A DNA stretch of 64,000 nt from Ooceraea biroi (taxonomy: Eukaryota > Arthropoda > Insecta > Hymenoptera > Formicidae): NCBI RefSeq assembly GCF_003672135.1, contig NC_039518.1, positions 6,450,136 through 6,514,135 of the forward strand. Reading direction: 5' to 3'. The translations under genes and the position numbers were made by a program. Positions 23,284 through 34,453 of this stretch are shown here, one piece after another. The notes under the pieces were generated by a model, which saw only the letters and a program-made list of their open reading frames with translations, searched no databases and was not told the DNA's origin. Within the stretch, counting starts at the first letter, position 1. Each line of letters starts with the position of its first letter.

Positions 23284-24265
23284 CAGGGTGTTTCCTCTAA
23301 CTGTCGCACTTAGAGTATCTCTGCTTCCTTTGATGATATGAAAAAGTCAAAGGACGAAAATTGTTCGATTCAAAGAGACTAGTACTCTGGTAAGAAAATT
23401 ATTTTTTTTAATGTGACCTTTCACAAGATATCAAGGTCATGAACATTTTTTTAAATGAGATGGTATATTTTCCTTAACGAAATGATGTAGCTTGTAAAAA
23501 ACAAATTCAACCATACAGAATATGTTGACCTTCAAATGACTTTGAACCACAAAAATCACGTTTAGGAAAAGAAACTCTATTTACTGTATGTATAACTACA
23601 AAGATATAAGGTGTTGTCGGAATATCGCGATAAACTTCATTTGCACGGAACATACTCAACGAATCATTTCCTGTTCGCTGGATTGGACGTGGTGGAAGAA
23701 TTTCTTGGCCGGCTCGATCACCAGATCTTACGCCTCTTGATTTTTTTCTTTGGGGACACCTAAAAAATGAAGTTTATTGCGATATTCCGCAACACCTGAA
23801 GATATGCGAGAAAGAATTCAGCGTGCGTGCACCGCAATTACTCCGGAATCTCTCAAAAACGTAAAACAATCGTTTATTCATCGAATTCGAAAGTGTATGG
23901 AAGTAAACGGTGATCATTTCGAACATCTGTAAAAAAAGGTATATCTTTGTAGTTATACATACAATAAATAGAGTTTCTTTTCCTAAACGTGATTTTTATG
24001 GTTCAAAGTCATTTGAAGGTCAACATATTCTATATAGTTGAATTTGTTTTTTTACAAGCTACATCATTTCGTTAAGGAAAATATACCATCTCACTTAAAA
24101 AAATGTTCATGACCTTGATATCTTGTGAAAGGTCACATTAAAAAAAATAATTTTCTCACCAGAGTACTAGTCTCTTTGAATCGAACAATTTTCGTCCTTT
24201 GACTTTTTCATATCATCACAGGAAGCAGAGATATTCTAAGTGCTACAGTTAGAGAAAACACCCTG
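23284..24265 (+). mobile_element. IS630/Tc1/mariner-type element with about 330-bp inverted arms
   Basis: Begins CAGGGTGTTTCCTCTAACTG and ends with the near-complement AGAGAAAACACCCTG, flanked by TA (23282-23283, 24266-24267). The arms are inverted over roughly 330 bp each (to about 23615 and from about 23935), unusually long for this superfamily. Between them is a remnant of a transposase C-terminus, so this copy is a deletion derivative of an autonomous element. Confidence 0.85.
23670..23932 (+). pseudogene. Transposase C-terminal remnant (IS630-type)
   Basis: Direct translation from 23670 gives PVRWIGRGGRISWPARSPDL, then TPLDFFLWGHLKNEVYCDIP. After a one-base slip near 23790 it continues TPEDMRERIQRACTAITPES and ends GDHFEHL with a stop at 23930-23932. 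SPDLTPLDFFLWG is the third catalytic motif of IS630-type insect transposases and matches SPDLNPCDFFLWG in the 33-kb and 36-kb elements. The helix-turn-helix region and first two catalytic aspartates are gone. Confidence 0.85.
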
Positions 24266-24269
24266 TATA

Positions 24270-24848
24270 TAGGGTGGCCCATTTTAATTTATACAGTCGA
24301 TTTTTTAAAAAACTAAAAGAGATACGAAAAAATGTTTCAGACAGACATGTCACGATTTCGAAGGGGACATAAGATGATACCATTGGTTTGACCTTGAATA
24401 GTCGTTTGAAGGTCACGCGAAGATCACCTTCAATTTCTAAAATTGAAACCCCAACTTTTTATTGCAGATTCTTATTCTCCATCGAAAAGTAAGTAACTTT
24501 TGTATGAAACATTTTTCCGAAAAATGTCATCTTATGTCCTTAAAATGTCCTCAAAACTCATCTTGAAGATCATTTTAAGGACATAAGATGACATTTTTCG
24601 GAAAAATGTTTCAGACAAAAGTTACTTACTTTTCGATGGAGAATAAGAATCTGCAATAAAAAGTTGGGGTTTCAATTTAAGAAATTGAAGGTGATCTTCG
24701 CGTGACCTTCAAACGACTATTCAAAGTCAAACCAATGGTATCATCTTATGTCCCCCTCGAAATCGTGACATGTCTGTCTGAAACATTTTTTCGTATCTCT
24801 TTTAGTTTTTTAAAAAATCGACTGTATAAATTAAAATGGGCCACCCTG
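24270..24848. mobile_element. Palindromic MITE, short relative of the 5409-6259 element
   Basis: Starts TAGGGTGGCCCATTTTAATT (first base apparently C to T) and ends GGGCCACCCTG before TA (24849-24850). The arms are inverted along almost the whole length. It shares the GGACATAAGATGACATTTTT hairpin module with 5409-6259 but lacks that element's central module. It abuts the preceding element with only a few TA bases between, as if inserted at the TATA created by the earlier insertion. Confidence 0.85.
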
Positions 24849-24850
24849 TA

Positions 24851-27359
24851 TACTGTGTATTGGCGTCAGCTCTCGTGCGTGGTCGTTAAGCGCGACCGCG
24901 AAGAAACGCGTTTCCTCCATCGCCGCGAGAGACTCGCTTTGTGATCAGCGAACGGAATGAAATCCGTTAAAAACCATATTATTCCTTTAAAAGCGTACGC
25001 GGTGGAGGGAGTCCGCGTTACAAAAGCTCTCCAACGGCTATCTCGCGACGCGCGAGCGGAACAGGCGCGAGGAAAGAGGAGGAGGAGGGTGCCGCGTGTC
25101 GGAATCGTATCAGGGTGGAGATTGAACGAATGACACCGTGAGCAAATTTCCGCGATCGGTAGTACTCGCGAAAGCGAGCGTCACCCTCAAAGAGCGTCCG
25201 GCAATTAATTTTACAAGGGCGCAAAAGGAAGCAAAAAGTAAACAGCCCGGCGCGCATCCCGGGTCCATCGTCGCGACGATGGGTTTTATATCTCCGCTAG
25301 TTGTCAGGCCAACGAGTTCTGCCTCGTTGGCCACCGCGTATAATGTCCACCGTCAATATAAGCTGTCGGATGCTTTTTCCTAAATTGACAGATTTTCAAT
25401 TTAATCAAGTTCCAATCTAATGGAAAAATGCCCGATCTATCGGTCGCGCGAGTAGGTGCACGCGCGGACGCGTGTGTGAGTGCGAGCGCGCGTGTGCGTA
25501 CGCACATGTGTGTGCATGTCGATGGGACGACGTACACATTGAGAGAACGTACGGCCGACGCGCGCGGAGGGGCCAGATTGAAATAATACTTTTATGTTTA
25601 ATCGCAATCGAGGAGCCTGCCCGGCGACGACGCGGAACCACCCCCGCCGATCTCCGAGATTAATCTATTGATAAACATTCCATCACTCCGCGAATACCAC
25701 GCTGGAGAAATAGACGAGCCACACACACACACATCATCGAGCGATAGAATATCTCGGCGTTTTACTCTTTTTACTTCTTCCAGTTCTTCCCTTTTCCCTT
25801 TTTCCCCCGGCCGTGCCCCTCTCTGCCCCTCGGCGCCAACGTTCGTCGTTCTGACCACGTTGCTTTACGGACGGTCGCTCGTCAAACGTGCGTTTTTATT
25901 AGCTAAACCTTTCGCCACTGCCGAGTATTATCATGCGTCATAAAATCGCCGGACTTTTCGACGATCGTGATGTTCGCGATCACGGGATCGCGAATGCGCT
26001 GGCGCGCGTTAAATTATGACCGCGAGTCGCACTCTCGCGATTTAGGAGCAGCCATCAATCGATTTTTGCCGCTCGTTACGACGGCCCGTTACACGTACAT
26101 CCGGCGAGCGGCGTCGCCGTTACATCGGATATAAACAGACTCGTAACGTGGCGCGATAACCGGATTCTTTACGGTCAATCAAGGCGCGGGGATCTCGGGC
26201 AGCGCGTTAAAAGCCGGACCCGGCTCGCACTGGATTCTAATCGAGGGAGACCACCCCTCGCCCGGCGGGTGACCACTCTGGCTGTGCCCCGTCACGACAA
26301 TAATCATAATAATTGTGAAATCCGATCGAAATGCAATTGAGTCGGCGAAACGAGCCAGCGTAATGAGATCCGGTCCGCCCGGGTGTGAGCGCGCGCGTAC
26401 GCGCGTTCCCCTGAATCGTTTGCCTTCAATCACTTTCTTGACAGATGCATTACGGCCGGGACTGGTGGCCATCAAGCTGGAATGCGCCTTAAGGCTGGTT
26501 ACGGCGTATCGATCCATCGGACGGTCACGCGCCCGATTCAGCTACGTGAAATTTGCGTCTTCGGATTGCCCGAGAGGGGTCCGGACAAGGGTCCGCCGCT
26601 TCCGTGGCGAAGCTGGAGATGGTCCGGCAACCACCCTCGTGTGACCGACGAAATCTTCCGGGCCACGGGCGGAGGAGTATTCGTGACGACGCATCCGTTG
26701 GGCGTTTAACGATTTCCGGTTCGCAGATGCGCCCGTGAGATACGCGGATATTTGCATATAGATGCACATTACTGCGGCATTCGCGGATGCAAAGGGCGCT
26801 TGATCCGTTTGGAGCTGGGCGCTTCTCCGGCGCGCGATATCCGCATTTTTACGCACCGTTGCAGCAGTACGTTCCACCGAATTCACTATTTGTCGCGTTC
26901 GTCGCGCTGATTGCGGCAGAAGAAAGCAAAAAGTTAAGGAAGAATTGAATTAAAAAAAATTCCGCGTGGAGCAAGAAAGTCTCCTCGAGTAGACTTTTGG
27001 AATCAACCGCACGAATTTACGTGATTACTGTGCGAAATCATCAATTGATCACATTCAGTGATTGATTGATTGATCAATTAATCGCACCGACACGGTCCAA
27101 TCCAGACTCTTTCTTTTTCCCTAAAGGCGGATTGCGGAAGCGGGCACGCGTTCGCACGATTTTTCACGGGCGAGCATCTCCGGCGGGTCGTGTTTCGCCA
27201 CCTGCGAAAAACATCCCTTTGTATCCCTTACGCTGATTAGCGTCGCTGAATATCCATTATCCTGGGGCCTCGAAAGAGATATCCCGCGCGTAATTAAGAG
27301 CAATGGCTAATGGTACATCGAGAAAAGGATCGTTAAGAATGCCGCGCTCCAAGGTCTAA
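24851..27359. other. Unique non-coding DNA, no gene seen
   Basis: GC-rich unique DNA with GT/CG-rich low complexity at about 25450-25520 and a short ACAC tract near 25722-25733. Overlapping open frames of about 110 codons occur near 26180-26890 on both strands, without domains. I do not call genes here. Confidence 0.55.
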
Positions 27360-27436
27360 TATTGGGTTGGCCAAAAAGTAATTGCGTTTTTTTATATAAA
27401 TAAAAGGCGAATTTTTCATGGGAAACAAAAACTTTA

Positions 27437-28356
27437 TTAAACAATATATTGTCCATTTTGTCTGATTATCTTTTGCCATTTTTCAGGCAACTTCATGATT
27501 CCGCGCTCAAAACAGTTCTTATCTTTTTCAGCAAAAAACAATTCCAACAACGATTTCATATCCTCATCAGCAGTAAAGGTTTTACCATTCAAGGCGTTTT
27601 GCAAAGAACGAAACGAATGGTAATCTGATGGTGCCAGGTCTGGCGAATATGGTGGATGTGGTAACACATCCCATCCAAGCTGCAACAATTTTTCACGAGT
27701 GACCAAACTTGTACGTGGTCTAGCGTTATCGTGGTGAAACACAACACCTTTGCGATTCACCAATTCTCGACGTTTCTGTTTGATGGCATCATTTAATTTA
27801 TCCAGTTGACGACAGTATACGTCTGAATTAATGGTTTGATTCCTTGCAAGCAGCTCAAAATACACAATACCTTAAAGTCCCACCAGACCGACAGCATAAT
27901 CTTTCTTTGGTGAATATCTGCTTTTCAAGTGCTTTCAGCAGGTTCATCACGATCTTTTTCGTTTGACGTTGTTGTAGACGATCGATTTTTCGTCGCCTGT
28001 TATCATCCGTTTCAAAAATCGATCATTTTCCTCACGTTTCAAAAGAGAATCGCAGATGTCAATACGCTCAGTGAGATGAATTTCTTTGAGCTCATGTGGT
28101 ACCGAAATATCGAGCTTACTAATGTATCCAAGTCGTTTTGAATGGTTTTCAACACTCGATTTCGATATGTTAAGATTCTCAGCAATCTCTCGTGTCGTTA
28201 AACGCCGATTGGAATCGATCAGTGCTTTTATTTTGTCATCATCAATTTCGATTGGCCTTCCTGAGCGTGGTGCATCTTTCACATTAAAATCTCCAGATCG
28301 AAATTTAGTAAACCAATTTTGACACTGCCGCAGTTTTACAGCATCTTCGCCATATA
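27437..28356 (-). pseudogene. Mariner C transposase, truncated unit 1
   Basis: Contains the transposase from about YGEDAVKLRQCQNWF to the C-terminus KIIRQNGQYIV, without the first 40 or so residues, which are cut by the tandem junction. The reading frame is broken after KRKRS, where the usual W is replaced by a stop through a small deletion, and again before MYFELLARN by a one-base loss. The catalytic motifs TGDEKS (W to S), FHHDNARPR and SPDLAPSD remain readable. Confidence 0.88.
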
Positions 28357-28432
28357 TTGGGTTGGCCAAAAAGTAATTGCGTTTTTTTTATATAAATAAA
28401 AGGCGAATTTTTCATGGGAAACAAAAACTTTA

Positions 28433-29352
28433 TTAAACAATATATTGTCCATTTTGTCTGATTATCTTTTGCCATTTTTCAGGCAACTTCATGATTCCGC
28501 GCTCAAAACAGTTCTTATCTTTTTCAGCAAAAAACAATTCCAACAACGATTTGATATCCTCATCAGCAGTAAAGGTTTTACCATTCAAGGCGTTTTGCAA
28601 AGAACGAAACGAATGGTAATCTGATGGTGCCAGGTCTGGCGAATATGGTGGATGTGGTAACACATCCCGTCCAAGCTGCAACAATTTTTCACGAGTGACC
28701 AAACTTGTACGTGGTCTAGCGTTATCGTGGTGAAACGCAACACCTTTGCGATTCACCAATTCTCGACGTTTCTGTTTGATGGCATCATTTAATTTATCCA
28801 GTTGACGACAGTATACGTCTGAATTAATGGTTTGATTCCTTGCAAGCAGCTCAAAATACACAATACCTTTAAAGTCCCACCAGACTGACAGCATAATCTT
28901 TCTTTGGTGAATATCTGCTTTTCAAGTGCTTCAGCAGGTTCATCACGATCTTTTTCGTTTGACGTTGTTGTAGACGATCGATTTTTCGTCGCCTGTTATC
29001 ATCCGTTTCAAAAATGGATCATTTTCCTCACGTTTCAAAAGAGAATCGCAGATGTCAATACGCTTAGTGAGATGAATTTTTTTGAGCTCATGTGGTACCG
29101 AAATATCGAGCTTACTAATGTATCCAAGTCGGTTTGAATGGTTTTCAACACTCGATTTCGATATGTTAAGATTCTCAGCAATCTCTCGTGTCGTTAAACG
29201 CCGATTGGAATCGATCAGTGCTTTTATTTTGTCATCATCAATTTCGATTGGCCTTCCTGAGCGTGGTGCATCTTTCACATTAAAATCTGCAGATCGAAAT
29301 TTAGTAAACCAATTTTGACACTGCCGCAGTTTTAAAGCATCTTCGCCATATA
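28433..29352 (-). pseudogene. Mariner C transposase, truncated unit 2
   Basis: Same extent and same KRKRS stop as the neighbouring units. This unit alone keeps one extra T near 28866-28870, so the segment MLSVWWDFKGIVYFELL is continuous in one frame. It retains the HHDNARPR and SPDLAPSD motifs. The N-terminus is lost at the tandem junction. Confidence 0.88.
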
Positions 29353-29428
29353 TTGGGTTGGCCAAAAAGTAATTGCGTTTTTTTTATATAAATAAAAGGC
29401 GAATTTTTCATGGGAAACAAAAACTTTA

Positions 29429-30347
29429 TTAAACAATATATTGTCCATTTTGTCTGATTATCTTTTGCCATTTTTCAGGCAACTTCATGATTCCGCGCTC
29501 AAAACAGTTTTTATCTTTTTCAGCAAAAAACAATTCCAACAACGATTTGATATCCTCATCAGCAGTAAAGGTTTTACCATTCAAGGCGTTTTGCAAAGAA
29601 CGAAACGAATGGTAATCTGATGGTGCCAGGTCTGGCGAATATGGTGGATGTGGTAACACATCCCGTCCAAGCTGCAACAATTTTTCACGAGTGACCAAAC
29701 TTGTACGTGGTCTAGCGTTATCATGGTGAAACGCAACACCTTTGCGATTCACCAATTCTCGACGTTTCTGTTTGATGGCATCATTTAATTTATCCAGTTG
29801 ACGACAGTATACGTCTGAATTAATGGTTTGATTCCTTGCAAGCAGCTCAAAATACACAATACCTTAAAGTCCCACCAGACTGACAGCATAATCTTTCTTT
29901 GGTGAATATCTGCTTTTCAAGTACTTTGAGCAGGTTCATCACGATCTTTTTCGTTTGACGTTGTTGTAGACGATCGATTTTTCGTCGCCTGTTATCATCC
30001 GTTTCAAAAATCGATCATTTTCCTCACGTTTCAAAAGAGAATCGCAGATGTCAATACGCTTAGTGAGATGAATTTTTTGAGCTCATGTGGTACCGAAATA
30101 TCGAGCTTACTAATGTATCCAAGTCGTTTTGAATGGTTTTCAACACTCGATTTCGATATGTTAAGATTCTCAGCAATCTCTCGTGTCGTTAAACGCCGAT
30201 TGGAATCGATCAGTGCTTTTATTTTGTCATCATCAATTTCGATTGGCCTTCCTGAGCGTGGTGCATCTTTCACATTAAAATCTCCAGATCGAAATTTAGT
30301 AAACCAATTTTGACACTGCCGCAGTTTTACAGCATCTTCGCCATATA
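29429..30347 (-). pseudogene. Mariner C transposase, truncated unit 3
   Basis: Truncated N-terminally like units 1 and 2, with the KRKRS stop and the one-base loss before MYFELLARN. An additional one-base loss near 30076 (GAATTTTTTGAG against GAATTTTTTTGAG) breaks the frame in the VPHELKK region. Confidence 0.88.
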
Positions 30348-30424
30348 TTGGGTTGGCCAAAAAGTAATTGCGTTTTTTTTTATATAAATAAAAGGCGAAT
30401 TTTTCATGGGAAACAAAAACTTTA

Positions 30425-31438
30425 TTAAACAATATATTGTCCATTTTGTCTGATTATCTTTTGCCATTTTTCAGGCAACTTCATGATTCCGCGCTCAAAA
30501 CAGTTTTTATCTTTTTCAGCAAAAAACAATTCCAAGAACCATTTGATATCCTCATCAGCAGTAAAGGTTTTACCATTCAAGGCGTTTTGCAAAGAACGAA
30601 ACGAATGGTAATCTGATGGTGCCAGGTCTGGCGAATATGGTGGATGTGGTAACACATCCCGTCCAAGCTGCAACAATTTTTCACGAGTGACCAAACTTGT
30701 ACGTGGTCTAGCGTTATCGTGGTGAAACGCAACACCTTTGCGATTCACCAATTCTCGACGTTTCTGTTTGATGGCATCATTTAATTTATCCAGTTGACGA
30801 CAGTATACGTCTGAATTAATGGTTTGATTCCTTGCAAGCAGCTCAAAATACACAATACCTTAAAGTCCCACCAGACTGACAGCATAATCTTTCTTTGGTG
30901 AATATCTGCTTTTCAAGTGCTTTCAGCAGGTTCATCACGATCTTTTTCGTTTGACGTTGTTGTAGACGATCGATTTTTCGTCGCCTGTTATCATCCGTTT
31001 CAAAAATCGATCATTTTCCTCACGTTTCAAAAGAGAATCGCAGATGTCAATACGCTTAGTGAGATGAATTTTTTTGAGCTCATGTGGTACCGAAATATCG
31101 AGCTTACTAATGTATCCAAGTCGGTTTGAATGGTTTTCAACACTCGATTTCGATATGTTAAGATTCTCAGCAATCTCTCGTGTCGTTAAACGCCGATTGG
31201 AATCGATCAGTGCTTTTATTTTGTCATCATCAATTTCGATTGGCCTTCCTGAGCGTGGTGCATCTTTCACATTAAAATCTCCAGATCGAAATTTAGTAAA
31301 CCAATTTTGACACTGCCGCAGTTTTAAAGCATCTTCGCCATATACATGACATAACTTTGTACGAGCTTGCACAGCGTTTTTCCCTTTTCGGAAGTAATAA
31401 AACAAAATATGACGAAAATGTTCTTTTTGATTTTCCAT
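30425..31438 (-). pseudogene. Mariner C transposase, full-extent copy, frameshifted
   Basis: The only copy with the true N-terminus (MENQKEHFRHILFYYFRKGK), followed by the helix-turn-helix region with RSGRPIEIDD, VPHELKK, the first catalytic motif (TGDEKS, normally TGDEKW), HHDNARPR and SPDLAPSDYHSF, ending RQNGQYIV. A deletion right after KRKRS creates a stop and shifts the frame, and one base is lost before MYFELL. All four units share the KRKRS lesion, so the amplified copy was already dead. Confidence 0.9.
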
Positions 31439-31625
31439 TTTGAAATCGACGGCAAACAAACAATTGTTAACGAAATCGTGTACTTTCTTTTTGTAAAACA
31501 AGCTTGAACTGTGAGTTGTTAACCTACATAATGAATTTGCGGTTTAGAATGAAGTTAGTTACGTTTCAAGATATGTATGTCCATCCATTGGAAAAAAACA
31601 CAATTACTTTTTGGCCAACTCAATA

Positions 31626-32197
31626 ATTTATGATCACCGAACAGAAGTTTCGGCGACCGTGGAACTCCGCGCGATGAAATCGCGGATAAATTATTCGCGC
31701 TGATAACCCGCGCGTCGATCGATCCCCCGCGAAGACGCGCAAGATTGATCTCCCGCTCTCCTCAGGTCAAACCTCGGTGAATCGACTCAAACTCGGTGCT
31801 TCGGTGATGGTCGTCCGAGGAATTACGCGGAGCGAGACCGCGCGAGGCGATGATCGATCGCGCGGAGCGGACAACCCTTTTCTTTCCGTCGCTTGGCTGC
31901 ATTTCGGCTCGTTTCCGCGCGCGGACGCGGGCATTATTATCCGCGTCCGCCGCCACGTTACACCGGCGGGGTGTTTCTTTTTGCCCTAAGCGCGAGTGAA
32001 ACATCCCTCGTTCTTTTGCGCGTAAATTGCGCACCCCTTCTCAGACGCGCGCCCGGCATTAAGTCCGCCGTGCATGGAAGTCCCGTGTGTGTTTGCCGAG
32101 GGGATAATAGCGTAATGGATGGACAGAGACGAGGACGAGCTAGACTGCCGTTTCCGAGACTCTAGTCCGGAGACTGTCGTCGCGTTTAGCTGCGTCG
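31626..32197. other. Unique non-coding DNA, no gene seen
   Basis: GC-rich sequence between mariner C and the segmental duplication. Overlapping open frames on both strands near 31760-32165 have no recognisable domain. Confidence 0.55.
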
Positions 32198-32932
32198 ACG
32201 CGATATCCCTTTATCGCTTAATTGACATCATTGTCGAATTCTTTGCTTGTGGAATGCCACGTGCTAGTCTCGCTGATTAAAACCATAGGTGGATGTCTCA
32301 ATCGTGCTTAACAATGGAGCGATCTGTCGTCTTCGTGACGTCTAAAAAATTATCGATGCAAAACTTGCAAAACATTGTCGAGAGCTTATTGTTTTTCACT
32401 CATACGTTCGTTGTCCGACGTCTTTCGACGGCCACACTTGACGCAAAAGCGCACAGTTTTCCGAAGCAGCGAGGGACACGGTCTCAAAGAGAGTATCACC
32501 ATGAGCGGGGGTTAATTGTCGCAAAGGAAAGTAGACACGTTTGACGACGACGATTACTAATCCCCCTGGACGCGCTTGTTTGCTTGAGGTTTCCCTACTG
32601 GCTAGTCCGATGTGCAAGCATCGACAAAACTGGTCGCCGCTCATCGAAGCAGCTACGCGAGCTACGCGCAAATATTTTCCGTTTTACGAGCGCAAGCGTA
32701 CAAGTCGGGATTCCCTCGTCTCCTACTTCACCGCCTCGTTCCAGCGACTTTCAAGTGTTTCTTCTTCTTCTTCGCTATTCGCAACCGATTTCGCTACACG
32801 GTCAACGACTTGGTTCGTCATCAATGAATTTTCACAGTTAATAAACTGGTTACCTGTGCGCTAAATGAATTAATTCTCACGTGAATCCCATCCCTCTATC
32901 TTTCTATTAGGTTCCACGTACATGTTCTTCTA

Positions 32933-34453
32933 AGGGTGTCCCATGGGAAGTTGCTGAAACTAATCAGCTGTCATTTTTAAACGTATGCAGTTATTGAAAA
33001 AACAAAAATTGCCTTGGAAAGAGGAAAGTCTGCAGTTTTTAATGGGTATAAATAAAATTTAGCAAAATGTTTGTATATCAGTTTATTTTGTTAATGAAAA
33101 ATATGCTAATAATCAAGTAAGCTAATGATAAATATTTTCAAAGTGTGCACCATCTGAATTTGTACAAAAATCAATTCTTTTACGAAAACTTGTGAAATCT
33201 TTTTCTAACATGTCGTCTTTAATGTTGCTGACGACCTTTTTAATAGCTACTACTAAATCTGACACTGTTTCTGGATTTCCGGCATAACAATGGTCCTTAA
33301 TGTATCCCCAAAGAAAGAAGTCACATGGATTTAAATCCGGCGAGTACGGTGGCCATTCTAGCCCCCCCCCCCTGGGCAAATTTGGGGTATCCCAGACCGA
33401 TGACTCGATTGCCATAAACTTTGTGGATTGTTTCGAAGACCTCCTGGGTTCGGTGTGGTGTCGCTCCATCCTGCATGAAATGAAATCCTCTGACCAGGCC
33501 TCTTTTTTTTGCATGAGGGAAGAATTGTGTTTCGAGAAGCTGCTTGTAACCTTCACCAGTGACTGTTGATTCGAAGAATTGCAGATAAATTCCTTTTACC
33601 GAGATCGCAGCCCATGCTGTTATATTTTGTGGATGTAAAGGTTTAGCCAGGGAAACGTTGGGATTTTCCGACCCCCCAAATCTATAATTTTGTTTATTAA
33701 CATAACCATTTAGCCAGAAATGTGCTTCGTCCGTGTAAATTATCAATTTTGCATCAAGTTCTTCATCTTCAAATATTCCATTTATCGTCTCGCAGAATTC
33801 CACACGTTTCGTCATAGCGCGGTTGGTTAGCAATTGATGCAATGTTATTTTATAGGGATGCATTTTCAGGAAATGTTTTAAAATCCTGTGTAACGTTGTT
33901 TTGGATATTTCAAGAGCTTGGGCAGCTTTCCGAATGGAAGAATTTGGATTCTCTTCAAAATACTTCTTAATATCATCAATGTTTTCTTCTGCAGCTACAG
34001 ACACAGAAGGACCTGGCAGATCATGTCTACGGTCTTGGATAGTTCATACTGCATAAAATTATCGATAATTCTGATAAAAATAACACAAAACATTATTTTA
34101 ATGCAGATTTATTGCCAAAAAATGGAGTGACGTAACGCATACGTTTAAAGAAATAACAAATTCTAACCTTTTCAGCGTGTTTTCGCTCTTGACTTTATGT
34201 GTTCCGTATTTAGTACGAAACCTCCTGTAAGCATTGCTATAAACTTTTCCTCTGGAAAAGAAGCACTCGACGAGATAAATCTTTTCTTCCGTCGTCAGAT
34301 TACTCATTTTGACGCGCACGGACTTGCATCTACCACAACCGGAATAAAACTGCGGACACTCAGATGAACGGCCGTTAACCGTAAGACCCTTTCTGAAGTC
34401 ATGGAGGGGAGAACCAATCGTTTACTTTCAGCAACTTCCCATGGGACACCCTG
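32933..34453 (-). mobile_element. IS630-type transposon, copy 1
   Basis: Inverted ends AGGGTGTCCCATGGGAAGTT (32933) and AACTTCCCATGGGACACCCT (ending at 34452, one further G at 34453), with TA at 32931-32932 and 34454-34455. About 1.52 kb with a single minus-strand transposase gene, which fits a Tc1/mariner-superfamily element. Confidence 0.9.
33122..34319 (-). pseudogene. IS630-type transposase with one intron, frameshifted (copy 1)
   Basis: Exon 1 (MSNLTTEEKIYLVECFFSRG to NTLKR) ends at 34168 with donor GTTAGA. A 97-bp intron (34071-34167) ends TTTTTATCAG. Exon 2 then reads IIDNFMQYATIQDRRHDLPG in the intact copy. Later parts hold a second helix-turn-helix (SIRKAAQALEISKTTLHRIL), the catalytic motifs YTDEAHFW, FMQDGATPH and SPDLNPCDFFLWG, and the C-terminus DGAHFENIYH. 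Lesions: one G is missing near 34044, and an 11-base G run (minus strand, 33362-33372) shifts the frame just before the third motif. The spacing between the second and third catalytic aspartates is about 46-48 residues, well above mariner's 34. Subfamily not assigned. Confidence 0.87.

Larger units (their letters stand above)
27362..31623 (-). mobile_element. Mariner element C, four tandem copies
   Basis: Outer ends are TTGGGTTGGCCAAAAAGTAA at 27362 and the complement (TTACTTTTTGGCCAACTCAA) ending 31623, flanked by TA (27360-27361, 31624-31625). Units start at 27362, 28357, 29353 and 30348. The first three are 995-996 bp and stop inside the transposase N-terminus; only the fourth (30348-31623, 1276 bp) is complete. 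Each junction reads CGCCATATA followed by TTGGGTTGGCC: an internal TATA site (31341-31344 in the complete unit) joined to the element's left end. Total 4262 bp, about three times normal mariner length. Confidence 0.92.

Noticed and set aside
32293..32864. Open frames of 83 and 107 codons repeated at 35111-35682
   Set aside because: Their conservation is explained by the segmental duplication; frames overlap on both strands and show no domain.
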